In this document: in pieces, positions 8,377 through 16,591 of the stretch
Numbering within the stretch: the stretch's first letter is position 1
Layout of the letters: each line of letters begins with the position of its first letter
Source of the DNA: Paramylibacter ulvae
GTDB taxonomy: Bacteria > Pseudomonadota > Alphaproteobacteria > Rhodobacterales > Rhodobacteraceae
Length of the DNA: 64,000 nt
Direction of reading: 5' to 3'
NCBI RefSeq assembly: GCF_014652655.1
Contig: NZ_BMZF01000002.1
Span: 124,001 to 188,000, forward strand
Notes under the pieces: model-generated
Databases searched by the model: none
The model's input: the letters and a program-made list of their open reading frames with translations, nothing else
Told to the model about the DNA's origin: nothing
Program-made: the position numbers and the translations under genes

Positions 8377-10488
8377 ATGGCTAGGATTGATGTTTCGAAT
8401 GCGTCGCAGCTGAATGCGGCTTTATCTAGTGCGAATAGTGGGGATACGATTGTCCTCGCCGCGGGTAATTATGGTAATGTAAATATTAACAGCAAAGACT
8501 TTGGTTCAGGTGTCACCATCACCTCTGCCAGTAACAATAACCCCGCGAATTTTTCAGGTTTAACAATCAACAACGTGGACGGGCTCACGCTTGATAACGT
8601 TTTGTTGGATTACACATATTCAAACGGGCATCAGCTCCATCAACAACCGTTTCGCATTACAAACAGTAGCAATGTCGAAATCGTAAATTCCGAAATCAGC
8701 GGCGATACAGCGCCTGGTTCGGGTGTTGGCACAGCCTATGGCTTGGTTGTGAATGATTCAGATAACGTCACTGTTGAAAACACAGAAATTCACACGTTTT
8801 TCCGTGGTGCAGTTTTTGAACGCGTTGATAATTTGAACGTGATCGAAAACGATGTGCACAGCATCCGTTCCGACGGTATGGATTACGCGCAAGTGACAAA
8901 TGTTTTGATCGAAGGAAACTATTTCCACGATTTCGATGCGGAACAAAACACAGCCGATCACCGCGACATGATCCAGTTCTGGACAACAAACACATCCGCC
9001 CCCAGTGCGAACGTGACCATCCGTGGCAACAATTTCGACATTGGCGACGGGTCTTGGACAGAATCCATTTTCATTCATAACGAACGGGTCACCAACGAAG
9101 GTGCTGGTCAATCAATGTATTACCAGAACTTTTTGATCGAAAATAACACGATCTATAATGCGCATTATCACGGTATTACTGTTGGTGCGACTGACGGTTT
9201 GACCATCCGCAACAACACCGTATTGCAAGCCGTGGGTGATCCAAACGCAACGGGCAACCCTGGTCGTGACCCGGGCGTAACTGTGCCACATATCCACCTG
9301 ATTGATCGTCCACAAAACGTGACAATCACAGGCAACGTCACCAATGGGATTACGGCGGATTACGGATTGAACGGGCATAATGTATCGGGCAATGTGATCA
9401 TTGATCCACGCAATTACGATGATTATTTCACGGCTGGTTCTTTGAACGCTGGTTCACCACACAGCTTTATTCCAATCACAGGAAGTGCGGTTGATGGCGT
9501 TGGCGCAACAGTCGAAGAACCTGTTGTTGATCCGGGCGAACCTGATGACAACGGCAATTTGAACATCGAAGGCAATTCACGCGATAACGTTTTGACCGGT
9601 GATGTAGGTGCGGATCGCATTCGTGGCAATGACGGTGATGACGTTTTATATGGTGGCGAAGGCCGCGATCGTCTGGATGGCGGTGATGGCGATGATATGC
9701 TGTACGCTGGTGCGAACACCGTGAACAACAGCGCGGAATATCTGCGCGGTCGTGATGGTGATGACACTTATATGATCACCAAAAGCGATAACCACACCAC
9801 GATTTTGGATGAAACCGAAGACAGCGGATATGACCGTATCGTGTTTAGCGATTTCAATCTTGATGGTTTCAACGAAATCAGCGTCAACAGCGCAGAAAAC
9901 ATGGTTTTCGCATTCACGAACGAGGCGGATGACAGCGCGAAAATCGTTGTGCGCAACTTTGATTGTATCGAAGAATTGGAATTCGCAGACGGCACCGTGT
10001 TAACCAACGGCAATACGTTGAACGATATCAATGGCGATAATTTCTTGTTTGGCACAAACGAAGCAGACAGCCTGCGCGGACGTGACGGCAATGACCTGTT
10101 GATTGGTGGCGATGGTCGCGACAATCTGAACGGTGGCGATGGGGACGATATCTTGTCCGCAGGTGGTAACACCGATGGCCGCTCTGCCAGTGAATATCTG
10201 CGTGGTCTTGACGGTGACGATACATATATCATCACCCATGATGATTACCGCCCCTATATCACGGGTGAATCAAACACCAATGCGGGTGGTCACGATGTGA
10301 TCCGTTTCCAAGATTTCGACATCGACGACTTTGATCGGATCTGGATTGATAACAACAACCGCCTGAATTTCAGCTTTGACAATGCACATGATCAAGAGGG
10401 TCGTTTGACCGTATCATCCCATAACAACATCGAAGAATTTGTATTCGCCGATGGTACCGTGGTGACTGATTGGCACGATCTGGTTTAA
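8377..10488 (+). CDS. Secreted right-handed beta-helix protein with RTX calcium-binding repeats
   Basis: 703 residues. Residues 1-380 are rich in Asn/Asp/Val/Ile rungs (VTVENTEIHTF, NVLIEGNYFHDF, LTIRNNTVL), the pattern of pectate-lyase-like or mannuronan-epimerase-like parallel beta-helices; IRSDGMDYAQV and DHRDMIQFWT are likely active-site stretches. After an acidic linker come two RTX blocks (about 400-447 and 552-600, GGxGxDxLx nonapeptides), each followed by a roughly 90-residue haemolysin-related domain ending in EFADGTV. No N-terminal signal is present, as expected for type I secretion; no type I exporter is in the window. ATG 8377 with AAGGTG at 8362-8367 is preferred to the upstream start. 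It probably acts on extracellular polysaccharide; lyase and epimerase activity cannot be distinguished. Confidence 0.85.
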   Translation: MARIDVSNASQLNAALSSANSGDTIVLAAGNYGNVNINSKDFGSGVTITSASNNNPANFSGLTINNVDGLTLDNVLLDYTYSNGHQLHQQPFRITNSSNVEIVNSEISGDTAPGSGVGTAYGLVVNDSDNVTVENTEIHTFFRGAVFERVDNLNVIENDVHSIRSDGMDYAQVTNVLIEGNYFHDFDAEQNTADHRDMIQFWTTNTSAPSANVTIRGNNFDIGDGSWTESIFIHNERVTNEGAGQSMYYQNFLIENNTIYNAHYHGITVGATDGLTIRNNTVLQAVGDPNATGNPGRDPGVTVPHIHLIDRPQNVTITGNVTNGITADYGLNGHNVSGNVIIDPRNYDDYFTAGSLNAGSPHSFIPITGSAVDGVGATVEEPVVDPGEPDDNGNLNIEGNSRDNVLTGDVGADRIRGNDGDDVLYGGEGRDRLDGGDGDDMLYAGANTVNNSAEYLRGRDGDDTYMITKSDNHTTILDETEDSGYDRIVFSDFNLDGFNEISVNSAENMVFAFTNEADDSAKIVVRNFDCIEELEFADGTVLTNGNTLNDINGDNFLFGTNEADSLRGRDGNDLLIGGDGRDNLNGGDGDDILSAGGNTDGRSASEYLRGLDGDDTYIITHDDYRPYITGESNTNAGGHDVIRFQDFDIDDFDRIWIDNNNRLNFSFDNAHDQEGRLTVSSHNNIEEFVFADGTVVTDWHDLV

Positions 10489-10496
10489 ATAACACA

Positions 10497-10531
10497 TATG
10501 TGACGCGGCAATTACGGTGCTGCGTCACATA
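10497..10531 (+). terminator. Long hairpin between the two beta-helix genes
   Basis: TATGTGACGCGGCA (10497-10510) pairs with TGCTGCGTCACATA (10518-10531), 14 base pairs with one G-U pair and a 7-base loop. There is no clear U tract after it, so it could be a weak terminator or an mRNA-stabilising hairpin at the 3' end of the RTX gene. Confidence 0.55.
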
Positions 10532-10607
10532 ATCCATTAAAAACGCCTAGGCGAAACCGCCAGTTGGTGTATCCTGTGAACAGCTTCAACATTATTGAAG
10601 GTGTCAT

Positions 10608-11882
10608 ATGACCAATTTCAACGTTTCAAACCCAAATGAATTAAAATCAGCGCTCAGTGGCGCAAAATCTGGCGATACAATTTCCCTATCTGGTGGCGAT
10701 TATGGCGGGCTGTATTTAAATGGCGCCAAGTTTTCGCAACCGATCACCATAAAATCCGCCAATGTGAAATCCCCCGCAAAATTTTCCGAAATGGTGCTGG
10801 ATGGGGTGAGCGGCATCAGCTTGCAAAGCCTGATTTTTGATTATGATCATTCATCGGGCGATGATTATTACATCCAACCCTTCACCGTGCGAAACAGCAA
10901 GAACGTATCGCTTTATAATAGCATCGTTGACGGTGATACCGACCCGCGCACAGGTGTTGGCACGGGGCACGGGCTTCAGCTGGAAAATAACGATGGGTTG
11001 GTGATTGCCAACAATCAGATTTCCAAGTTTTTCCGCGGGATGGTGACATTGAACAGCGATAACGTCACGGTCAAGGGCAACAATGTGCATGCCATCCGAT
11101 CCGACGGTATGGATTTTGCACAGGTGCAAAACACGTTGATCACGCAAAACTATTTCCACGATTTCGCAGCAGAGCGAAATACGGACGATCACCGCGATAT
11201 GATCCAGTTTTGGACAACCAACACCACAAAACCGAGCGCAAATGTCACCATCAAGGGCAATACATTTGACATCGGAAACGGTTCATGGACGCAAAGCCTG
11301 TTTATCTACAACGAACGGGTCAGCAATGATGGCGCGGGTTCCAACATGTTTTACAAGAATTTCGTGATCGAAGATAACGTGATTTATAACTATCACCTGC
11401 ATGGCATTACCGTGGGGCCAACCAATGGTTTAACCATTCGCAACAACACGGTGTTACGCGCCAATGGCAACCCGCGTGCCGAAGGAAACGCAGAACAACA
11501 AGGCGATGTGACTGTGCCGATTATCCTTGTTTACGATGGATCCAAAAACGTGACGGTGACAGGAAACCTTGCCAATGATGTGCAAGGATTCAAGGGGCAG
11601 TCGGGCTGGCGGTTTGATAATAACATCACCATTTCACCCAACGGTTATGGCAAATATTTCACGCAACAATCCCTGAAATCAGGTGCGCCGCATAAATACA
11701 CCCCCCTGCCCGACAGCGGGATCAGCGGATATGGCGCGAAAAATTCCGGTGGTGGTGAAATGAATGATACGCTTGGCCTGCGCACATGGATTGTGCCCGA
11801 TATGCCCGCAACAACCGCCACATGCACCCATGCGTTCACGCAAACACCCATAATGGATGCTTGCGTTGATTTACCGTTGTGA
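10608..11882 (+). CDS. Right-handed beta-helix protein, paralogue lacking RTX repeats
   Basis: 424 residues, clearly homologous to residues 1-380 of the preceding gene: shared IRSDGMD(Y/F)AQV, DHRDMIQFWTTNT, (I/L)FI(H/Y)NERV and GITVG-TNGLTIRNNTVL. It stops soon after the helix with a short unrelated tail and carries neither RTX repeats nor a signal peptide, so its export route is unclear; cytoplasmic action, another secretion path or loss of the export domain are all possible. GAAGGTG at 10597-10603 supports ATG 10608. The hairpin at 10497 separates it from the RTX gene. Probably the product of a tandem duplication, with the same substrate as its neighbour. Confidence 0.8.
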   Translation: MTNFNVSNPNELKSALSGAKSGDTISLSGGDYGGLYLNGAKFSQPITIKSANVKSPAKFSEMVLDGVSGISLQSLIFDYDHSSGDDYYIQPFTVRNSKNVSLYNSIVDGDTDPRTGVGTGHGLQLENNDGLVIANNQISKFFRGMVTLNSDNVTVKGNNVHAIRSDGMDFAQVQNTLITQNYFHDFAAERNTDDHRDMIQFWTTNTTKPSANVTIKGNTFDIGNGSWTQSLFIYNERVSNDGAGSNMFYKNFVIEDNVIYNYHLHGITVGPTNGLTIRNNTVLRANGNPRAEGNAEQQGDVTVPIILVYDGSKNVTVTGNLANDVQGFKGQSGWRFDNNITISPNGYGKYFTQQSLKSGAPHKYTPLPDSGISGYGAKNSGGGEMNDTLGLRTWIVPDMPATTATCTHAFTQTPIMDACVDLPL

Positions 11883-11883
11883 T

Positions 11884-12744
11884 TTAGGCGAAATATTCAC
11901 CCACCAATTCACGGGTTGATCGAATATTTGTACGGCTGGATGCGCCAAACACCATGGATTCAATGTTGGGCACCTGTGACAGCCATTCAATTGCTTCGCG
12001 CGGCGCAATCGCACCAGATGCATAAACCGACATCGCAATGGCACGTAGTTTTTCGTTTTCAAGGATTTCCTTGTAACGATCAAAACCACCGCATGTGCGA
12101 AACCCGATTTTATTGATGTTTGAACAAATAATCGGGTTTTCAATGCCCAACCCATCCAGCGTTTCAAACAGCATCGGCATGTTCATGGTAATAAACCCAG
12201 GTTCTGCGTCATAGTTTTCCAAAACATGATCGTGAAAGATTTTAAACGCATCTTTCATTCCCATACCCAGCAACAAATCAACGATAACATTTTGGAGGAA
12301 AATCACCGGCGTTTGCACGCCTTGGAACATTTTCATTTCCACATCGACCAAGATTTTGATGATACCCTCGATATCCTTGGTCGCCAATGACACGCTGCCG
12401 CGCAGCGCGGTTTTCAACAAACCATCATCAGGCATGAAATGCGTCAGCGCCCCCATCATCCCGTGATCCGTCACCGCATTGGCGTATTTATGGGCATAGG
12501 GCATACAGGGAAAAAATTTGAAATCGGGGTATTTATCGGGATTGGCGCGCACGTGATCACAGACCAGCGCGATGCGATCATGCGTGGTGCACATAAATGT
12601 TTTCACCCCTTCGTCATAGGCCGCATCCAACACCGAAATCACGTTTTCAATATTTTGAAACCGCATGGATTGCGCGCGTGCCTTTTCTTCGGACATGTGG
12701 TTGATGCCAAAAAACTGATTATCGCCGAACAGAAGTTTATCCAT
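11884..12744 (-). CDS. Aldo/keto-reductase-like TIM-barrel protein, unknown role
   Basis: 286 residues, soluble, no signal. It begins LLFGDNQFFGINHMSEEKA, like the start of aldo/keto-reductase barrels (L-G-x-G-x-G equivalents), has a mid-protein (D/N)AAYDEGVKTFMC strand where the family has the catalytic Asp region, and ends with PNIESMVFGASSRTNIRSTREL, matching the C-terminal nucleotide-binding pattern of that superfamily. The canonical Tyr-Lys-His set is not obvious, so it may be a distant or non-redox member. Last gene of a four-gene minus-strand operon, 4 bases after the Gfo/Idh/MocA gene. A sugar-modifying role is inferred from context. Confidence 0.6.
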   Translation of the reverse strand: MDKLLFGDNQFFGINHMSEEKARAQSMRFQNIENVISVLDAAYDEGVKTFMCTTHDRIALVCDHVRANPDKYPDFKFFPCMPYAHKYANAVTDHGMMGALTHFMPDDGLLKTALRGSVSLATKDIEGIIKILVDVEMKMFQGVQTPVIFLQNVIVDLLLGMGMKDAFKIFHDHVLENYDAEPGFITMNMPMLFETLDGLGIENPIICSNINKIGFRTCGGFDRYKEILENEKLRAIAMSVYASGAIAPREAIEWLSQVPNIESMVFGASSRTNIRSTRELVGEYFA

Positions 12745-12748
12745 GTCT

Positions 12749-13825
12749 CTATCTCCCCAACCAGCTGCGTTTTTTCTTGGCCACCAGCGGTGCGGCGCGT
12801 TTTGTTGTTGGGGCGGATTGGTGATCGGTGATCATCATCGCCATTGTGCGGTCGGTTTGGGTAGCGGATGCAAAATCATTCACAGGATTGCCACCATCAC
12901 CCACCACGGCCGATATGAAATCATACATCTGTGCGGAATATTCTTCGCCGCGCAGATAAAATGCCACCTCTTGGGTTAAATCGGTGGTGTAACGCACATT
13001 CCAACCCTGTTCGTATTCGGGCAATGTATCGTTGGTTTCGCGCAGATATGTTTGGCATTCTTGGCGATCGGCGTTGATGCGCCCCTTGGTGCCCGTGATT
13101 GAAATCTTGGTGCTCATCTTGCGATAGGATTCATCGGACCAGTTCACCGAAACATGTGCGGATGTTCCATCATTCCATGTGAGTGTTGAATAAACCTCGT
13201 CATCCGTATCGGCGGAAAAAATTGGGGCAAGGATTGTGCCATCTGCGCGATCAGGTTCGCCAAAATACCAGTTCAACAAATTGATCGGGTGTGCTGCGTA
13301 ATCGTATAAACAGCCCCCACCCTCTGCCCGATCTGTGCGCCAAGTTTTACCCTTGGGTTTTAGGATCACAGGGCCATAGGCCTCTGCCAGAATATGGGTC
13401 ACGGTGCCAATTGCGCCGCTGTCGATGATGCGTTTCATTTCCTGAAACGCACCCACATAGCGATAATGATAACCCACCTGTGTGATCAAACCCTTGTCCG
13501 CGGCCAATTTCGCCAATGCGGCGGATTCCGCTGGGTCCAGACAAAACGGTTTTTCACAAAACACATGCAACCCTTTTTCAAGCGCTGCGCGCACCATTGG
13601 TGCATGCAATCGCGATGGGGTGGCGATGATGACGGCGGCTAAATCCTCTTTTTCCAACATCGTGTCGAATGATTTATACGCGGTACAGCCCGTGTATTTT
13701 TTGATCGTATCCAGCATATAGCCAGACGCATCACAAATAATAATTTCTGCGCGTGGATCAGCATTGGCAATCGAAAAATGCGATATGCCCATTTTGCCCA
13801 ATCCGACGAGTCCGATTTTGGTCAT
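12749..13825 (-). CDS. Gfo/Idh/MocA-family NAD(P)-dependent oxidoreductase
   Basis: 358 residues. The Rossmann glycine motif GLVGLGKMG lies at the N-terminus, and the family signature lysine is in FCEKPF near residue 94, followed by QVGYHYRYV and a C-terminal alpha/beta domain with GGGCLYDYAAHPINLLNW, where the conserved Asp/His pair lies. These enzymes oxidise or reduce sugars, sugar nucleotides or inositols. It sits 8 bases downstream of the PssE-like gene and 4 bases upstream of the aldo/keto-reductase-like gene, which points to nucleotide-sugar or polysaccharide modification. The substrate is not predictable from sequence. Confidence 0.88.
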   Translation of the reverse strand: MTKIGLVGLGKMGISHFSIANADPRAEIIICDASGYMLDTIKKYTGCTAYKSFDTMLEKEDLAAVIIATPSRLHAPMVRAALEKGLHVFCEKPFCLDPAESAALAKLAADKGLITQVGYHYRYVGAFQEMKRIIDSGAIGTVTHILAEAYGPVILKPKGKTWRTDRAEGGGCLYDYAAHPINLLNWYFGEPDRADGTILAPIFSADTDDEVYSTLTWNDGTSAHVSVNWSDESYRKMSTKISITGTKGRINADRQECQTYLRETNDTLPEYEQGWNVRYTTDLTQEVAFYLRGEEYSAQMYDFISAVVGDGGNPVNDFASATQTDRTMAMMITDHQSAPTTKRAAPLVAKKKRSWLGR

Positions 13826-13833
13826 TTCAAATC

Positions 13834-14316
13834 CTATTTTAAAATTGCGTCGCGCAACCGATCCGTGAATGCGGAATCGGCGTATTGCGTGAATAATTCA
13901 TTACCCTTTTCACCGTTGATCAGCGCATAATCCACCATTCCACCCAATTCGGCGTGATGATCAGCGATGAAAACCCCTGGTTTTTTGCGCAGCCAATTTG
14001 CCGTTGCCACCTGATGATCGGTGGTATGTTCGCCCTTGGATTTAATCCGCGGGATCATCACAATCGGCACACCAAAACGCCCCGCTGTAATCACCGAACC
14101 CATGCCCGCATGGGACACCACCAAATCGGCGGTGCGCACGGTTTCGCTAAATTCTGCTTGGCTGTATTTGCGCACATATTCCATATGTTCTGGAATATAG
14201 CTGCCGGTGCCGATCTGGCATTTCACCTGTTGTTCGGGATGGTCTTTGGCCCATGCATCCATTGTTTGGATCAAACGATCAAACGGAAACATGGTGCCGA
14301 TGGTGACAAATATCAT
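13834..14316 (-). CDS. PssE/Alg13-like glycosyltransferase catalytic subunit
   Basis: 160 residues from ATG 14316, chosen because it overlaps the TGA of the upstream gene as ATGA. It matches the C-terminal half of family-28 glycosyltransferases: opening MIFVTIGTMFPFDRLI, then ADLVVSHAGMGSV (the UDP-sugar-binding SHaG motif) and GVPIVMIPRIKSKGEHTTDHQ. Such short proteins (Alg13, PssE, EpsF) pair with an Alg14/PssD membrane anchor to make one active enzyme that adds the second sugar to a lipid-linked intermediate. The partner is the overlapping upstream gene. Cytoplasmic face of the inner membrane. Confidence 0.88.
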   Translation of the reverse strand: MIFVTIGTMFPFDRLIQTMDAWAKDHPEQQVKCQIGTGSYIPEHMEYVRKYSQAEFSETVRTADLVVSHAGMGSVITAGRFGVPIVMIPRIKSKGEHTTDHQVATANWLRKKPGVFIADHHAELGGMVDYALINGEKGNELFTQYADSAFTDRLRDAILK

Positions 14317-14780
14317 AAAACCGCCCCCCAATAATGCGGGCCTTTTTCGTCATCTGCCAGATGTTCCCATTGGGTCAACCACACATCGGCCACGCGCCCC
14401 GCCTGTGATCCTGATGTGGACAGGCGTTCGGCATTGGCAATGGAATCAATCCAGATGGTTTTGCATCGGAAAAGCTTTTTCCCAAGCCCAAGCGCCATTA
14501 GTGCCGGTGCCGACCCCGTGGTGATAATAACATCTGGGCGTTCTTTCCACAGGATGCGCAACAGTTGCAAAATCACGCGAATGAATTGCAGTTTTTGTTT
14601 ACGTGATGCTTCGCTGATGACGTAATAACGATGATCGGGCACATCGCTGGCCGATGTTGGATCAAGGCTTACGAAAAAGACATTGCTGTCGATATAGGCA
14701 GGGCGCAGTCGCAAGAGCTGAACCCAATGGCCACCCCCTGACGCAATCGCCATGACCTTTTTGTCGTGAAGTTTTTCCAC
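14313..14780 (-). CDS. PssD/Alg14-like glycosyltransferase anchor subunit
   Basis: 155 residues. The N-terminal ASGGGHWVQLLRLRPAY is the Alg14/PssD motif, followed by PDVIITTGSAPALMALGLGKKLF and the acceptor-binding stretch IWIDSIANAERLSTSG. It should recruit the PssE-like subunit to the membrane lipid-linked acceptor. The frame opens at GTG 14780; ATG 14753 (MAIASGGG) is an alternative, and neither has a clear ribosome binding site. First gene of the minus-strand operon reaching to 11884. A GTGA-N6-TCAC palindrome lies 86 bases upstream, between this gene and the divergent phosphopantetheinyl transferase gene. Confidence 0.87.
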   Translation of the reverse strand: MEKLHDKKVMAIASGGGHWVQLLRLRPAYIDSNVFFVSLDPTSASDVPDHRYYVISEASRKQKLQFIRVILQLLRILWKERPDVIITTGSAPALMALGLGKKLFRCKTIWIDSIANAERLSTSGSQAGRVADVWLTQWEHLADDEKGPHYWGAVL

Positions 14781-14866
14781 AATAAAATCAATCTGTAAAT
14801 TTTTTCAAAATGCTCGATCACAGCCTAGGACGATTCCCACCACCTGTCACCAGAAATTCGAAATTA

Positions 14867-14882
14867 AGTGATATTGGTCACT
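14867..14882. promoter_or_regulatory. CRP/FNR-like palindrome AGTGA-N6-TCACT
   Basis: AGTGATATTGGTCACT lies between the divergent pssD-like gene (start 14780) and the phosphopantetheinyl transferase gene (start 14948). Outer bases are symmetric (A...T), giving a five-base half-site on each side. It could control both directions. Confidence 0.5.
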
Positions 14883-14947
14883 AAAATTTAAACTTTGTTT
14901 TCGCGGGTATCTGTGTTTTCAATGATTTGGGACTTGGGGATTACGCA

Positions 14948-15625
14948 ATGCAACGATTAGCGCCACTTCAAACGATCACACATGGAAATGGAGTGCGGGC
15001 CTTGGTGTTTGATTTGGATGCGTATAAATCTGATGCGGCAATTTATGATGGCGCATTTGCGATGCTGGATAAAACCGAAACCGCGCGCGCCAATCGTTTT
15101 CATTTTGATCGCCACCGTGATCGGTTTGTTATTGGGCGTGCAATTCTGCGCCAACACATTGGTGCGATCACGGGCGATGCACCCCAATCCGTTGTTTTTG
15201 ATTACGGTGAAAACGACAAACCCGCCCTGCGCGGTGGAGGTGTTGAATTCAACCTCAGCCATTCAAAACATGCCGCCGTTTTGGCCATATCCGAAACCGC
15301 GCCAATTGGGGTGGATGTTGAATTGTTGGATCGGCGCGTCAAACCAGCCGAGCTTGCGCGTAATGTATTCACGCAATCAGAATGTGATGTGCTGGATCAA
15401 CTTGATGAATCCGCACAGCGCCAGTGTTTCTTTGATTTTTGGACAGCCAAAGAAGCGGCAATGAAATTAACGGGGCAAGGCATGTCCCTGCCCCCAAAAT
15501 CAATTTCTCTCTTGCTTGAAAATCAACGCCCCACAGGTGCGCATTTGGCGCAAGGGGATGTTACATTTAACTATCTTGCAATTGATGCGTTCGATTGCCA
15601 ATGCTGTGTGGCACAGTTTGATTAA
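14948..15625 (+). CDS. 4'-phosphopantetheinyl transferase, Sfp/HetI type
   Basis: 225 residues. It transfers the phosphopantetheine arm of CoA to a serine of carrier domains. Signature residues are present: GVDVELLD with Asp123 and Glu125 (magnesium binding) and WTAKEA at 165-170 with the catalytic Lys/Glu; the upstream FNLSHSKHAAVLA is the (N/S)xSHxxxxx CoA-phosphate segment. ATG 14948 is preferred to the upstream TTG because GGGGA at 14936-14940 is well spaced. It lies 2 kb from the NRPS-PKS gene on the same strand and is the obvious activator of its three carrier domains (Ser554, Ser1556, Ser3130). The 3' end overlaps the convergent membrane-protein gene by 59 bases. Confidence 0.92.
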   Translation: MQRLAPLQTITHGNGVRALVFDLDAYKSDAAIYDGAFAMLDKTETARANRFHFDRHRDRFVIGRAILRQHIGAITGDAPQSVVFDYGENDKPALRGGGVEFNLSHSKHAAVLAISETAPIGVDVELLDRRVKPAELARNVFTQSECDVLDQLDESAQRQCFFDFWTAKEAAMKLTGQGMSLPPKSISLLLENQRPTGAHLAQGDVTFNYLAIDAFDCQCCVAQFD

Positions 15626-16424
15626 CCGGCTTACGCTTGGTTGGACCAAACAGATAAAACAACACCAGCATCAAAATGAAATACACAATCGCATAGGCCC
15701 AATAGGTTGGAATCCCCCCCGATGTCGGTGACACAGGGAATACCAACAACATCGAGTTTAACATGAACTGTAACAACCAAACACAGATCCCGCTTTTGGT
15801 ATGGGCATAAACAAATGCACACATCCCCGCCGCGGCCATCATGTTTAATGTCAACGCACCCAATGGCAGACCGGGAATGATTGAAATACCAATAAACACA
15901 ATTGGGAACCACCAAAGCGACCAGAAAATACCAACGATCATTGCGGCATTAAAAATCGACATGTCCTTTTGCAATTGGCGCACGGCATAGCTGACCCAAA
16001 CGATTTCACCGATAAAGGCCCAAATCAATAAAGTGAACCACATCCAGGCGCTGTTCATCACAGCAAAGCTAATGGTAATTTCGGACAATCCGTTGCCGTT
16101 CAAAATGCCTTTGCCCAACAACACCAGACAGCACACAAATGCCGCCCAGCCCAGTGCAAAGACATACCACAATATGTTGACGCGCCAATTTAACATCGGG
16201 CGCAATAATTCGGTGATACCGCCAAATCCGCGCGTGATCATCACCAGAACAAATAACGCGCCACCCAACAGGAAAAACCGCCCGTGACGATAAATGCTCA
16301 TGGGATAGTTTTCTTCGCCACCCGCACTTTCAATGCCCGCGGCAACCCATTCAACAAAGGCCCAGTTTAAAATCGGAATGAGCAGTAAAAACACCCAAAC
16401 TTCGTTTTTTCGAATAAATTGCAT
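15567..16424 (-). CDS. Degenerate CPBP-family (CAAX protease-like) membrane protein
   Basis: 285 residues with about eight membrane helices. The layout and local patterns recall CPBP intramembrane metalloproteases, but the metal-binding motifs are broken: where EExxxRG is expected it reads GEIVWVSYAVRQ, where the second motif has a histidine it reads FWSLWWFP, and the third reads QFMLNS with Gln for His. The intact relative at 58510 shows the normal EELVFRG. It may therefore be a non-catalytic member. It lies between the phosphopantetheinyl transferase and the methyltransferase of the NRPS-PKS locus and could serve in self-protection or transport; that is speculative. Confidence 0.65.
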   Translation of the reverse strand: MQFIRKNEVWVFLLLIPILNWAFVEWVAAGIESAGGEENYPMSIYRHGRFFLLGGALFVLVMITRGFGGITELLRPMLNWRVNILWYVFALGWAAFVCCLVLLGKGILNGNGLSEITISFAVMNSAWMWFTLLIWAFIGEIVWVSYAVRQLQKDMSIFNAAMIVGIFWSLWWFPIVFIGISIIPGLPLGALTLNMMAAAGMCAFVYAHTKSGICVWLLQFMLNSMLLVFPVSPTSGGIPTYWAYAIVYFILMLVLFYLFGPTKRKPVNQTVPHSIGNRTHQLQDS

Positions 16425-16504
16425 TTTTCTAATTCCACAACTTTTTGTTACTTTGATTTTATAAAATCTCGATAATAATAAACATAAGAATCAATCAAAA
16501 ATGA

Positions 16505-16518
16505 TGTGATTCATCACT
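16505..16518. promoter_or_regulatory. Palindrome TGTGA-N4-TCACT in a divergent promoter
   Basis: TGTGATTCATCACT has the same half-sites as the GTGA-N6-TCAC sites but only four bases between them. It lies 80 bases upstream of the CPBP-like gene and 73 bases upstream of the methyltransferase. It may be a variant or a different operator. Confidence 0.35.
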
Positions 16519-16591
16519 GTATTACCAAATACTTACCGCTATTCTCATATCCTTCAATACTATTTTTTCCCGTTAATCATGGGAGGTCATC

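Noticed and set aside
9574-10230. Repeated DNA suggestive of a CRISPR array
   Set aside because: The repeats are in-frame RTX nonapeptide codons of variable sequence, without constant repeat-spacer spacing.
11740-11882. Possible frameshift at the end of the second beta-helix gene hiding an RTX tail
   Set aside because: I saw no RTX-like GGxGxD coding in the other frames there, and the divergent gene begins right after the stop; a simple shorter protein fits better.
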